From Nostoc sphaeroides (GTDB lineage: Bacteria > Cyanobacteriota > Cyanobacteriia > Cyanobacteriales > Nostocaceae), in assembly GCF_003443655.1 (NCBI RefSeq), contig NZ_CP031941.1:2974501-3038500 (forward strand): a DNA stretch of 64,000 nt. The letters run 5' to 3'. A program made the position numbers and the translations under genes. Of the stretch, positions 24,205-33,723 are shown piece by piece. The notes under the pieces are model-generated. The model was not told the origin of the DNA and did no database searches. It saw nothing but the letters and a program-made list of their open reading frames with translations. The stretch's first letter is position 1. Each line of letters starts with the position of its first letter.

Positions 24205-25254
24205 ATGGCTAAAGCGCCAGATTCAATAGATTCGTCTATCAATGAAATTACAGACAAATCTTTAGATCGTGATTGTACAACCTTATCGCGTCACGTCTTA
24301 CAGCAACTTCAGAGTTTTTCGCCAGATGCACAGGATTTAAGTGCGCTGATGAATCGCATCGCCCTGGCTGGCAAACTGGTTGCTCGCCGCATGAGTCGCG
24401 CTGGTTTAATGGAAGGCGTTCTCGGATTTACTGGGGAAGTTAATGTCCAAGGAGAATCCGTCAAAAAGATGGATGTCTATGCCAATGATGTATTTATCTC
24501 AGTTTTTAAGCAAAGCGGCTTAGTCTGTCGCCTAGCTTCTGAGGAAATGGAAAAGCCCTACTATATCCCGGAAAATTGCCCCATTGGTCGCTATACCCTG
24601 CTGTATGACCCAATTGATGGCTCATCTAACACTGATAATAATCTCAGCTTGGGTTCCATTTTCGCCATTCGCCAACAAGAAGGAACTGATAGCGATGGTA
24701 AGGCAACTGACCTCCTCACCAACGGACGTAAGCAGCTTGCTGCTGGATACATTCTGTATGGCCCCTGCACGATGCTGGTTTATACTATAGGTAAGGGCGT
24801 TCATTCTTTTGTTCTTGATCCCAGCTTAGGAGAATTTATTCTCACAGAAGAAAACATTCGGATTCCTAACCACGGTTCTGTTTACAGCGTGAATGAGGGT
24901 AACTTCTGGCAGTGGGAAGAATCGATTCGGGAATACATCCGCTACGTTCACCGCACAGAAGGTTACAGCGCTCGTTATAGCGGCGCAATGGTCAGCGACA
25001 TCCATAGAATTTTGATTCAAGGCGGCGTGTTTCTCTACCCAGGCACAATTCAAAACCCAGAAGGTAAATTGCGCTTGCTTTATGAAACCGCTCCTCTAGC
25101 CTTTTTAATTGAGCAAGCGGGCGGTCGCGCCACTACAGGATTGGTAAATATCTTGGATGTAGTACCAAAAAAATTGCATCAACGCACACCTTTAATTATT
25201 GGTAGCAAAGAGGATGTAGCAAAGGTGGAGTCTTTTATTCAAAACGGACACTAA
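24205..25254 (+). CDS. fbp: Fructose-1,6-bisphosphatase, class I
   Basis: 349 aa from ATG 24205; a GTG at 24184 is in frame, but MAKAPDSID looks like the usual N-terminus. It removes the 1-phosphate of fructose-1,6-bisphosphate in gluconeogenesis and sugar recycling. The metal-site motifs ASEEME (111-116) and DPIDGSSN (135-142) are intact, as are YSVNEGN and [14 protein letters not shown]. First gene of the cluster fbp-tal-zwf-opcA, an order known from Nostoc. Fits the cyanobacterial class I form rather than the bifunctional FBP/SBPase. Confidence 0.97.
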   Translation: MAKAPDSIDSSINEITDKSLDRDCTTLSRHVLQQLQSFSPDAQDLSALMNRIALAGKLVARRMSRAGLMEGVLGFTGEVNVQGESVKKMDVYANDVFISVFKQSGLVCRLASEEMEKPYYIPENCPIGRYTLLYDPIDGSSNTDNNLSLGSIFAIRQQEGTDSDGKATDLLTNGRKQLAAGYILYGPCTMLVYTIGKGVHSFVLDPSLGEFILTEENIRIPNHGSVYSVNEGNFWQWEESIREYIRYVHRTEGYSARYSGAMVSDIHRILIQGGVFLYPGTIQNPEGKLRLLYETAPLAFLIEQAGGRATTGLVNILDVVPKKLHQRTPLIIGSKEDVAKVESFIQNGH

Positions 25255-25270
25255 CAACCCCTACGGGGAA

Positions 25271-25306
25271 GTCAAAAGTCAAAAGTCAAAAGTCAAAAAT
25301 CAAAAG
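25271..25306. repeat. Heptamer array GTCAAAA in the fbp-tal spacer
   Basis: Five units of GTCAAAA or variants. The rest of the 441-bp spacer (25255-25695) contains no gene; AGGAG lies at 25674-25678, directly before an in-frame GTG and 17 bp before the tal ATG. Confidence 0.8.
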
Positions 25307-25695
25307 GCTTTAATTTTGGTCTTTTTGGCTGTAATGAAATGGCTGCTGACTTGTACTAGTGTAAAAAAGCACGATTTAGAAGAGAATAAAGCTTGTAAAT
25401 AAAGCTTTTTAAACTTTTTCTACTGGATAGTTATTTTTGTCATGCTGCACTAGAAGACGGTAATAAAAGGATCAAGGATGCGTCTAGCATCTGGCATTAA
25501 TTAAAAGTTAATCATGGTGATTTAAGATTGGCGATGCAGAATAGCACTTCTTGAAGATGTATTAAAGATTATCTCAGCTGGCCGATGCGATAAGTGATTG
25601 GCAACGCCACAATTCAAAAGTAAGCATCAAATTTTGATGGGTTTTGCCAACTTACTTAGAATCATCACTACACAGGAGTGAAACAAATTAGAGCT

Positions 25696-26841
25696 ATGTC
25701 TACCAATCATCTACTAGAAATTAAACAATACGGTCAAAGTATCTGGATGGATAATTTGAGCCGTGACATTATTCAATCAGGCGAACTCAAAGATATGGTT
25801 GAAAATCAAGGTATATCTGGGATTACCTCTAACCCAGCTATCTTTGAGAAAGCGATCGCAGGTAACGTTATCTATGATGCCGATATAGAAGCCGGAGTTC
25901 GTGCTAACTTACCCATAGACAAAATTTACGAATCCCTAGTTTTTGCAGATATCCGTTATGCATGTGATATTTTACGCCCTGTTTATGAATCATCGAATAG
26001 ACTAGATGGTTATGTGAGTATTGAAGTTCCACCAACGATCGCTCATGATACTGAAGCAACAATAAGCGAAGCCCGACGGTATTTCCAAGAAGTTGGTCGG
26101 GAGAATCTGATGATTAAAATTCCCGGTACAGAACCTGGTTTACCAGCAGTAGAGCAGGTAATAGCCGAAGGGATGAATGTTAATATTACGTTGCTGTTTT
26201 CTGTAGAAAGCTACGTAAATACAGCTTGGGCTTATATTCGTGGCTTAGAAAAACGGCTAGCTGAAGGTAAAGACATCAGTAAAATTGCTTCAGTCGCCAG
26301 TTTCTTCCTCAGCCGGATCGATAGCAACATTGACGCCAAAATAGATGCTAAGTTGAAAAAAGGCGTTGATGATATTTCTGTGGAAGCAAGGCTAAGAGCT
26401 GTTAAAGGGAAAGTAGCGATCGCTAACGCTAAAATTGCCTACCAAGAATACAAGAAAATTATCGAGAGCGATCGTTGGAAAGCCTTGGCAGAAAAAGGGG
26501 CCACAGTACAACGGCTACTTTGGGCTAGTACCAGCACCAAAGACCCCAACTACAACGACGTGATGTATATCGAAGAGTTGATTGGGCGAGATACCGTTAA
26601 CACCGTACCACCAGCGACGATAAAAGCTTGTGCCGATCATTGTAACGTAGGCGATCGCTTAGAAACAGATGTAGACAATGCTTACACGCTGATCGAAAAC
26701 CTCAAAGATGACGACATCAACATCGATCTCAATGCCGTAATGGATGAACTGTTAGTTGACGGTATTGACAAGTTCATTCAGCCCTTCCAGTCCTTGATGA
26801 ACTCTTTAGAAGACAAGATCAAGGTATTGTCACCAGTGTAG
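25696..26841 (+). CDS. tal: Transaldolase
   Basis: 381 aa from ATG 25696. It moves a dihydroxyacetone unit between sedoheptulose-7-phosphate and glyceraldehyde-3-phosphate. The Schiff-base lysine is probably K141 in LMIKIPGTEPG; GISGITSNPAIFEKAI (39-54), ASVASFFLSRID and RLLWASTSTKDPNY are family motifs. The length fits the long TalB/Tal type 2 form. GTG 25678 would add six residues and is less likely by comparison with the usual MSTNHLLEIKQYG start. Confidence 0.96.
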   Translation: MSTNHLLEIKQYGQSIWMDNLSRDIIQSGELKDMVENQGISGITSNPAIFEKAIAGNVIYDADIEAGVRANLPIDKIYESLVFADIRYACDILRPVYESSNRLDGYVSIEVPPTIAHDTEATISEARRYFQEVGRENLMIKIPGTEPGLPAVEQVIAEGMNVNITLLFSVESYVNTAWAYIRGLEKRLAEGKDISKIASVASFFLSRIDSNIDAKIDAKLKKGVDDISVEARLRAVKGKVAIANAKIAYQEYKKIIESDRWKALAEKGATVQRLLWASTSTKDPNYNDVMYIEELIGRDTVNTVPPATIKACADHCNVGDRLETDVDNAYTLIENLKDDDINIDLNAVMDELLVDGIDKFIQPFQSLMNSLEDKIKVLSPV

Positions 26842-26990
26842 GGACTAGGGACTAGGGACTGGTGACTGGGGACTGGGGACTGGGGACTGGTAAACAATTT
26901 TCCTAATACTAAACCCCCAATACCCAATACCCAATACCCAGTCCCTAATACCCAGTCCCCAATCTCAAAATCCAAAATCCAAAATCCAAA
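26842..26990. repeat. Heptamer arrays filling the tal-zwf spacer
   Basis: Three different 7-bp motifs in series: GGGACTG/GGGACTA, CCAATAC/CCAGTCC and CCAAAAT. They begin directly at the tal stop and end at the zwf start, so they lie in any read-through transcript and can pair with each other (GGGACTGG with CCAGTCCC). Confidence 0.9.
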
Positions 26991-26996
26991 ATTCCT

Positions 26997-28526
26997 ATGG
27001 TTAGTCTGCTAGAAAATCCCTTGCGCGTTGGTCTGCAACAACAAGGGATGCCCGAACCCCAGATTATAGTTATCTTTGGCGCTTCTGGTGACCTCACCTG
27101 GCGCAAACTAGTGCCAGCACTTTACAAATTGCGGCGAGAACGGCGGATACCGCCAGAAACTACCATTGTCGGCGTAGCGCGTCGAGAATGGAGCCATGAA
27201 TACTTCCGTGAACAAATGCAGAAGGGCATGGAAGAGGCACATCCTGATGTCGATTTAGGGGAACTTTGGCAAGACTTCTCTCAAGGTCTGTTCTATAGTC
27301 CTGGGGATATAGACAACCCCGAAGGCTATAAGAAACTAAAAACCTTATTGAGTGAATTAGACGAAAAACGGGGCACGCGAGGTAATCGCATGTTCTACCT
27401 CTCCGTTGCCCCTTCATTCTTTCCCGAAGCGATTAAGCAGCTAGGAAGCGGCGGAATGCTAGAAGATCCCTACAAACATCGTCTAGTAGTTGAGAAACCC
27501 TTTGGTCGGGACTTGGCTTCTGCCCAAAGTCTTAACCAAGTGGTACAGAAATATTGCAAAGAAAACCAAGTATACCGCATTGACCACTACTTAGGTAAAG
27601 AAACAGTCCAGAATTTGCTGGTGTTTCGCTTTGCCAATGCTATTTTTGAACCCCTGTGGAATCGTCAATTTGTTGACCACGTACAAATTACCGTGGCAGA
27701 AACCGTGGGCGTGGAAGACCGGGCTGGTTACTATGAAAGCGCTGGCGCACTGCGGGATATGTTGCAAAATCACCTCATGCAACTTTACTGCTTAACCGCG
27801 ATGGAAGCACCCAACGCAATGGATGCCGATAGTATCCGTACAGAAAAAGTGAAGGTACTCCAAGCTACTCGTTTAGCTGATGTTCACAATCTGTCGCGGT
27901 CAGCAGTCCGTGGGCAATACAGTGCTGGCTGGATGAAAGGTCAAGCAGTGCCAGGGTATAGGACAGAACCAGGCGTTGACCCCAATTCCACCACACCCAC
28001 TTATGTAGCGATGAAGTTTTTGGTAGATAACTGGCGCTGGAAAGGTGTTCCTTTCTACTTGCGTACCGGAAAGCGGATGCCGAAAAAAGTGAGTGAGATT
28101 TCCATTCACTTCCGCGAAGTTCCATCTCGGATGTTCCAATCTGCCGCCCAACAGACAAACGCCAACATTTTGACGATGCGGATTCAGCCAAATGAAGGTA
28201 TTTCCCTGCGTTTTGATGTCAAAATGCCTGGTGCAGAATTCCGCACCCGTTCCGTTGACATGGACTTTAGTTATGGTTCCTTTGGCATCCAAGCAACATC
28301 CGATGCCTACGATCGCTTATTCCTTGATTGTATGATGGGCGATCAAACATTGTTCACACGCGCCGACGAAGTAGAAGCAGCTTGGCAAGTAGTAACACCA
28401 GCCCTTTCCGTTTGGGATGCACCCGCCGACGCTAATACTATTCCTCAGTACGAAGCCGGTACTTGGGAGCCAGAACAGGCAGAACTCCTAATTAACCAGG
28501 ATGGCCGTCGCTGGCGCAGACTGTAG
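26997..28526 (+). CDS. zwf: Glucose-6-phosphate 1-dehydrogenase
   Basis: 509 aa. It oxidises glucose-6-phosphate with NADP+, the entry of the oxidative pentose phosphate pathway, main source of reductant in the dark and in heterocysts. The nucleotide motif [15 protein letters not shown] starts at 28; the substrate motif RIDHYLGKE is at 194-202. C187 and C445 are present; these are the two cysteines reported to form the regulatory disulfide in Anabaena G6PDH. It is followed by opcA, its activator. Confidence 0.98.
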   Translation: MVSLLENPLRVGLQQQGMPEPQIIVIFGASGDLTWRKLVPALYKLRRERRIPPETTIVGVARREWSHEYFREQMQKGMEEAHPDVDLGELWQDFSQGLFYSPGDIDNPEGYKKLKTLLSELDEKRGTRGNRMFYLSVAPSFFPEAIKQLGSGGMLEDPYKHRLVVEKPFGRDLASAQSLNQVVQKYCKENQVYRIDHYLGKETVQNLLVFRFANAIFEPLWNRQFVDHVQITVAETVGVEDRAGYYESAGALRDMLQNHLMQLYCLTAMEAPNAMDADSIRTEKVKVLQATRLADVHNLSRSAVRGQYSAGWMKGQAVPGYRTEPGVDPNSTTPTYVAMKFLVDNWRWKGVPFYLRTGKRMPKKVSEISIHFREVPSRMFQSAAQQTNANILTMRIQPNEGISLRFDVKMPGAEFRTRSVDMDFSYGSFGIQATSDAYDRLFLDCMMGDQTLFTRADEVEAAWQVVTPALSVWDAPADANTIPQYEAGTWEPEQAELLINQDGRRWRRL

Positions 28527-28532
28527 AAAGTT

Positions 28533-28692
28533 AGGAGTTATGAGTGATGAGTGATGAGTTATGAGTTATGAGTTATGAGTTATGAGTTATGAGTTTTTGA
28601 GTTAAGAATTTCAGTTGTTATAACTCCTAATTCCTAATTCCTAATTCCTAATTCTTAACTCCTAACTCCTAACTCCTAATTCCTAACTTCTA
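28533..28692. repeat. Heptamer arrays in the zwf-opcA spacer
   Basis: GTTATGA/GTGATGA units followed by CCTAATT/CCTAACT units. The two blocks are partly complementary. Almost the whole 199-bp spacer is repeat. Confidence 0.9.
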
Positions 28693-28725
28693 AATTCAAA
28701 CAAAGCTGACAAATCTAAAACTACT

Positions 28726-30087
28726 ATGCCTACCCAAACTTCTACAATTTTCTCACTCCAAGCACCAAAAGATATTTCGCTTAACGAAATAGATGCAGAA
28801 CTGAATCAAATTTGGCAAAGCTATGGCATAACAGGCGAGGACGGTGGACTTCCCAGTGCTACTAGGGCAACTACATTTACTTTAGTGGTCTACGAACCAG
28901 AAGAAACTCAGTATTTGTTGGCTGCTTTGGGATTTTACAACGGCCCAATTGATGGGATTTTAGGGCCACAGATGGTAGCAGCATTGCGGGAAGTGCAAAA
29001 GAAACATAAACTGCCAGAAACTGGAACAGCAACACAAGAAACTCTGACTGTATTACGAGAAGAATTCGCTAAAGGCCAGCGAGGTGGATCTGTAGGAGAA
29101 CATCCTGCTGCTGGGTTAAGTAGCGGTAGCCCCAGAATTGCCGATGAAATCGCTCTCCGCAACCCCTGCCGCATCATTGCGCTATTTCCCATTGCTGGCG
29201 AAGATGAAGGGGTTAAGGCTCAAGTTTCTGCTTATTGCCCCATCCAAAAGCAATCATCAAGTACACTTATCTGCTGCGAATACATCACTCTCAGTGGAAC
29301 TGCTGCTGCTTTAGAACGCATCGGTGGTATGATTCCAGCTTTGTTGATTGGCGGCTTGCCAAAGTTTCTCTGGTGGAAGGCAACACCAGACCCTAACAAC
29401 GGTCTATTTAAGCGCCTAGCAGCAGTCTGCAATAATGTGATTGTAGATTCTTGCAACTTCAACGAGCCAGAAAGTGATTTACTCCACCTACAAGAGTTGG
29501 TAGAAACGGGTGTACCTTTAGCTGACTTAAACTGGCGTCGCCTCGCATCATGGCAGGAATTGACAGCTGAGGCTTACGACTCACCTAACCGTCGCGCCGC
29601 CCTCAAAGAAATTGACCGCGTTACGATTGATTACGAAAAAGGCAACCCCGCTCAAGCTTTGCTGTTTTTGGGTTGGCTGGCAAGTCGGTTGCAATGGCAG
29701 CCAGTTTCTTATGAAAAAGAAAGCGGTGATTATGAAATCACTCGCATCCGTTTTATTGCTCAAGAGCAGCGACAAGTAGAAGCAGAGTTAGCAGGTGTTC
29801 CGGTTGCTGATGTGGGCGATATTGTTGGTGACTTGATTGCCTTGCGCCTCAGTTCAACAAATCTCCAGGCAGACTGTGGTACAGTTATCTGCTCGGAAAC
29901 TGGCGGTTGTATGCGGATGGAAACCCACGGTGGCGCTCAATCTGCCGGTCTGTTTCAACAGGTGACTTCACTTTCGGAACAAAAGGCGGAAGCTTTGCTG
30001 AGTCAGCAGGTGCAACGCTGGGGCCGCGAGTCACTTTTTGAAGAAAGCCTGGGAGTGACAGCAAATATTTTCAAATTGGCGAATTAA
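28726..30087 (+). CDS. opcA: Glucose-6-phosphate dehydrogenase assembly protein OpcA
   Basis: 453 aa. OpcA binds G6PDH as an allosteric activator and links it to redox state. Family sequence FLWWKATPDPNNGLFKRLA and RIADEIALRNPCRIIALFP is present. Residues about 62-112 (LLAALGFYNGPIDGILGPQM, then AALREVQKKHKLPETGTATQ) match a peptidoglycan-binding_1 fold inserted in the N-terminal part; it is probably used for protein contacts, as OpcA is cytoplasmic and has no signal peptide. Fourth gene of the cluster. Confidence 0.93.
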   Translation: MPTQTSTIFSLQAPKDISLNEIDAELNQIWQSYGITGEDGGLPSATRATTFTLVVYEPEETQYLLAALGFYNGPIDGILGPQMVAALREVQKKHKLPETGTATQETLTVLREEFAKGQRGGSVGEHPAAGLSSGSPRIADEIALRNPCRIIALFPIAGEDEGVKAQVSAYCPIQKQSSSTLICCEYITLSGTAAALERIGGMIPALLIGGLPKFLWWKATPDPNNGLFKRLAAVCNNVIVDSCNFNEPESDLLHLQELVETGVPLADLNWRRLASWQELTAEAYDSPNRRAALKEIDRVTIDYEKGNPAQALLFLGWLASRLQWQPVSYEKESGDYEITRIRFIAQEQRQVEAELAGVPVADVGDIVGDLIALRLSSTNLQADCGTVICSETGGCMRMETHGGAQSAGLFQQVTSLSEQKAEALLSQQVQRWGRESLFEESLGVTANIFKLAN

Positions 30088-30097
30088 AAAGATAAAG

Positions 30098-30159
30098 AGA
30101 GACGCGATGAATCGCGTCTGTACAAAAGTTAGGAGAGACGCGATTCATCGCGTCTGTAC
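30098..30159. repeat. Two palindromic repeats GACGCGAT..ATCGCGTC
   Basis: GAGACGCGATGAATCGCGTC and GAGACGCGATTCATCGCGTC, each followed by TGTACAAAAGTTAGGA. Other copies: 37264-37312 (twice, in recJ), 44631-44654 (in a MITE), 45878-45895. They may act as terminator-like hairpins after opcA. Confidence 0.8.
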
Positions 30160-30214
30160 AAAAGTTAGGAGTTATAATTCATAACTTCTCACTCTCAACT
30201 CCTAACTTTTTTTT

Positions 30215-31729
30215 ATGTCTGTAATCATTGCTGGAGAACGTAGTGGGGTGGGCAAGACAACAGTTACGCTCACCCTTTTAGCATCTTTACGCCGTAGCGA
30301 TCGCCTGGTGCAATCTTTTAAGGTAGGCCCAGACTACATCGATCCGATGTTTCATCAACACGTAACTGGTCTTCCTTGTCGCAATTTAGACCCCGTACTA
30401 ACTTCCGAAGCCTACGTTCAGCAATGTTTTGCCCGTCATAGCCAACTGAGTGAATATGCACTCGTGGAAGGGGTGATGGGGTTATTTGATGGAATTTCGT
30501 CATTAGTCATTAGTCATACCCTGCGGGAAGGCGTACCACTTCGTGGAAGCAAGCTACGCGTAGCGTCTCGTAGAGAAGCGCCTATGTCATTTGCAAAGGA
30601 CAAAGGACAAAGGACAAATGACAAAGGACAAATTAGTGATTTTGCGAGTACGGCACACATCGCGCGGCTTTTAGATTTACCTGTGGTGTTGGTGATTGAT
30701 TGTAGTCGTTTATCTGGTTCTGTAGCTGCGATCGCTCACGGCTATCGGTCTTTTGATCCCCGAATTAAAATAGCTGGGGTAGTATTAAATCGCGTGGGGA
30801 GCGATCGCCATCTCTCTCTCCTCAAAGATTCTCTCGAACCTTTAAAATTACCCATTCTCGGCGTACTGCGCCGTCAAGATAACATCACAATTCCCGATCG
30901 CCATTTGGGTTTAGTCCCCACAGCAGAACTTCCCGAACTCAACGCTTTAATTGATCGCCTCGCCGATTTAGGAGATACCTGCTTCGATTGGCAACACTTA
31001 TTACCTTTATTAAAATCAAAACCTCTCCCTCATCCCCCTCATCCCCCGGTTGGTGAGCGAAGTCAAACCACATCGCCCTCATCCCCAGTCAGGATTGCAG
31101 TAGCCCGCGATCGCGCTTTTAATTTCTACTATCAAGACAATCTCGATTTGCTGCAACAACTTGGCGCAGAACTGGTTTTCTGGAGTCCCTTAGAAGATGC
31201 TGCAATACCAAAAGATGTGCAGGGAATGTATTTTGGCGGAGGTTTCCCAGAAGTTTTTGCCCAGCAATTAGCAGAAAATACTAGCGTTCGTGATGCAGTG
31301 AAAACAGCAATTATTCAAGGAATGCCGACAGTTGCCGAATGCGGAGGATTAATGTATTTATGTGAGCAAATTATCGATTTTGAGGGTAAATCTTGGTCGA
31401 TGGCGGGAGTTTTACCGACATCTGCTGTAATGGGTGGGCGTTTAACTTTAGGCTATCGTCGGGCAGTAGCTTTGCAAAATAATATGTTAGTAAAAGCAGG
31501 TACAACTGTTTACGGACATGAGTTTCATCGTTCCCATTTAACCTTAACTGCGACTCAGCCACTATTTGAAACTTCTCGCTACGATTCTGAGGAAAATATG
31601 GGATGCGAAGGATGGGGTTTACCTGCAAATGTTCATGCTTCTTATGTGCATTCGCACTGGGGAGAAAGTAGAGAAATTCCCCAGCAGTTTCTTCAAGAAT
31701 GTCGGAAAGTAGCATCTATAGAAACGTAG
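30215..31729 (+). CDS. cobB: Cobyrinate a,c-diamide synthase
   Basis: 504 aa (CbiA/CobB). It amidates cobyrinic acid at the a and c side chains using ATP and glutamine. The P-loop GERSGVGKTT is at 7-16 and KVGPDYIDPMFH follows; the C-terminal glutamine amidotransferase domain has VAECGGLMYLCE (nucleophile Cys) and YGHEFHRS. Two stretches look foreign: about 30497-30640 (48 codons, with TTAGTCA and AAAGGAC heptamers and a GCGTAGCGTCTCGTAGAGAA repeat) and about 31020-31085 (Pro/His-rich). Both keep the frame. A MITE with 10-bp repeats starts 10 bp after the stop. Confidence 0.93.
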   Translation: MSVIIAGERSGVGKTTVTLTLLASLRRSDRLVQSFKVGPDYIDPMFHQHVTGLPCRNLDPVLTSEAYVQQCFARHSQLSEYALVEGVMGLFDGISSLVISHTLREGVPLRGSKLRVASRREAPMSFAKDKGQRTNDKGQISDFASTAHIARLLDLPVVLVIDCSRLSGSVAAIAHGYRSFDPRIKIAGVVLNRVGSDRHLSLLKDSLEPLKLPILGVLRRQDNITIPDRHLGLVPTAELPELNALIDRLADLGDTCFDWQHLLPLLKSKPLPHPPHPPVGERSQTTSPSSPVRIAVARDRAFNFYYQDNLDLLQQLGAELVFWSPLEDAAIPKDVQGMYFGGGFPEVFAQQLAENTSVRDAVKTAIIQGMPTVAECGGLMYLCEQIIDFEGKSWSMAGVLPTSAVMGGRLTLGYRRAVALQNNMLVKAGTTVYGHEFHRSHLTLTATQPLFETSRYDSEENMGCEGWGLPANVHASYVHSHWGESREIPQQFLQECRKVASIET

Positions 31730-31738
31730 ATTTAAACA

Positions 31739-31876
31739 CAATACGCTTGGCTTTGTGGAAAATTGCTTTGTTGGGTTAAGCTTTAGCATTACCCAACAAA
31801 GTCCCGAAATGTTGGGTTTCGTTCCTCAACCCAACCTACACATTTCAAGGTTTTTGGTGCTAACCCAAGCGTATTG
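31739..31876. mobile_element. MITE family D, copy 2, with 10-bp direct repeats
   Basis: 138 bp from CAATACGCTTGGCTTTG to CAAGCGTATTG. Perfect direct repeats GATTTAAACA at 31729-31738 and 31877-31886. The first repeat starts on the last base of the cobB stop codon. The inner GTAGGTTGGGTTGAGGAACG block is inverted relative to copy 1. The rest of 31730-32051 is empty. Confidence 0.88.
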
Positions 31877-32051
31877 GATTTAAACATGCACAGAACCCAG
31901 TAGGGTGAATTAAAAACTATCAAATAATATTTTCTGAATAGATTTTTAACCCACGGAGGTAGGTAAAGTCTCTTGTAGCCGCGACTTCTAGTCGCCAGGG
32001 CTAGTAAAAATTAAACTTTCCAAACATCCTCTAAGATTCATAACAAGAACC

Positions 32052-32570
32052 TTAGAAGGTCAAGCGGTAAATGAATTCATCAGAAAGTTTGCCCTTGATC
32101 AACTCTGCATTTCGATTTACTTTGTACAACTTGAAACCAAGTTTTTCGACCACTTTACGGGAGGCAATATTGCACTCGTTCACCGATGCGTGTAGTGTGG
32201 ATAAATTAAAACGTTGTTGGGCTTCTGCGATCGCTAAAGAACTGTATATCTTAGCGTATCCCTGGTTTTGGAAACCAACAAATGTCATAAAACCGATTTC
32301 TGCATATTGATCATCAAAAATACCTATCTCCACAACACCAACATGTTGATTTTGGGGAGTTATCGCAACCCATTTCAACCAGATCATAGTCTCGTTATCG
32401 GGTGATTTTTCTAGCGCGGCAAACTGGAATTTTTGCTTAACCTCCATGAAGGTCGGAATTTGCTCCTCAAGATATTTGTACAGAGGTGGGTTGCTTATAC
32501 ACGAGTAGAGGATCTCGGCGTGCTGTTCCGTAACCTTTTCTAGGCGCAAGATTACCGCGTCTGTTGCCAT
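32052..32570 (-). CDS. GNAT family N-acetyltransferase (RimJ-like)
   Basis: 172 aa. The fold is recognised from IGFMTFVGFQNQGYAKIYSS (strand plus acetyl-CoA loop) and CNIASRKVVEKLGFKLYKV, the usual end of the Acetyltransf_3 group. The acceptor is unknown; this group acetylates ribosomal proteins, antibiotics or small amines. A cyclic-nucleotide-binding gene lies 68 bp upstream on the same strand. Confidence 0.8.
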   Translation of the reverse strand: MATDAVILRLEKVTEQHAEILYSCISNPPLYKYLEEQIPTFMEVKQKFQFAALEKSPDNETMIWLKWVAITPQNQHVGVVEIGIFDDQYAEIGFMTFVGFQNQGYAKIYSSLAIAEAQQRFNLSTLHASVNECNIASRKVVEKLGFKLYKVNRNAELIKGKLSDEFIYRLTF

Positions 32571-32638
32571 GTTTTTTCTGATTCTCTTTTATTACTCGCG
32601 TTAAATTAACTCTCGGTTGTTCAAGATTGACTTGATTA

Positions 32639-33079
32639 TTAACTCCGCAAGGAGGTGATATTCATATCGTCATTCAATCTGCGAATCAGACGGGATAACT
32701 CACGAATGATATTCACCGCAATTTCGGGAGTTTCTTCGATCGCATCATACAGCTGCTCTTGCGTCAGTTCTAAAAATTCGCAAGGTTCCAAAGTTGTTGC
32801 AGTGGCGGAACGAGGTTGAGTATCAAATACTGCCATCTCACCAAAGTATTTTCCCTGTTCCACCTCTGCTAACTGTTTATTGCCAATGTGAACTTTAACT
32901 CGGCCTGAGACGACAATATAGAGCGATCGCCCTTCTTCTCCCTGCCGAAAAATCGTGTAATTAGCTGGAAATGACAATTCGTTCATTACTGAAGTGAGCC
33001 GCACAATAAAATCATCCCGCAATTCCTTAAAAATTGGGACTCGCCGGACAAATAATAAACGGTCAACACTGGTTAGCAT
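32639..33079 (-). CDS. Cyclic nucleotide-binding domain protein
   Basis: 146 aa, almost only the cNMP-binding beta-barrel. The phosphate-binding cassette YFGEMAVFDTQPRSATA (78-94) keeps the Glu and Arg that contact cyclic phosphate and ribose. There is no HTH, so it is not a CRP-type regulator; the C-terminal helix (IAVNIIRELSRLIRRLNDDM) may make a dimer contact. Ligand, cAMP or other, unknown. Confidence 0.85.
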   Translation of the reverse strand: MLTSVDRLLFVRRVPIFKELRDDFIVRLTSVMNELSFPANYTIFRQGEEGRSLYIVVSGRVKVHIGNKQLAEVEQGKYFGEMAVFDTQPRSATATTLEPCEFLELTQEQLYDAIEETPEIAVNIIRELSRLIRRLNDDMNITSLRS

Positions 33080-33317
33080 AATTACAAGTTAAATATCAAA
33101 CATTACTGTAAATTTTAAAACTTAAATCAGAGCGCGATTAGTCATATTAACTGATATTGAACGCTAGCCGTCAAGAATATCTTAAATTTTACCAACAGAA
33201 AACCACTTAGCATCTCTTCAATCGGAGCGATGCCCTTCGACAGGCTCAGGGTAAGACCTACGGCGGTAAACTACGCACAGAAGCTTCTAAAACAATAGCT
33301 CAGTATTTAGGTATTCT

Positions 33318-33417
33318 CTCGTTCCCATGCTGTGTGGCTGATTAGGGCTACTGCCTTGGGTCAGACATTGAGTCAGAGTCTCAATGAATGCATTCCCATG
33401 CGGAGCATAGGAACGAG
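33318..33417. repeat. Inverted repeat CTCGTTCCC..GAACGAG
   Basis: CTCGTTCCCATGCTGTGTG and CATGCGGAGCATAGGAACGAG face each other across about 60 bp. Same family as the inner repeat at 14922-15027. The rest of 33080-33723 has no gene; CCCTTCGACAGGCTCAGGGT at 33232 is a widespread short palindrome. Confidence 0.6.
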
Positions 33418-33723
33418 GAAAACATAAATGGTTAAGTTATCAATCATTTTTCTTTATCGTTTTAAAAAACAAGAGTATTTGCTCTTATTTGGGTGAAAGC
33501 CATAATATTAACTTCATGAACTCCCAAGGTACCTTGCTGAGAAAAAAATCACCAATTTGATTAGAGGCGATAGCTTCTAAAAACTGGGGAAATGGCTAAT
33601 GAATAACCAACCGCGATCGGTTGTCGTTAGGTAAAACAGTCACAAAATCTCCTGAACTGCCCTGAGATTGGGGAGCAGAGAAGGACTAGGACAAACAGCA
33701 TTGAATTATCGTGAGCAACAATT

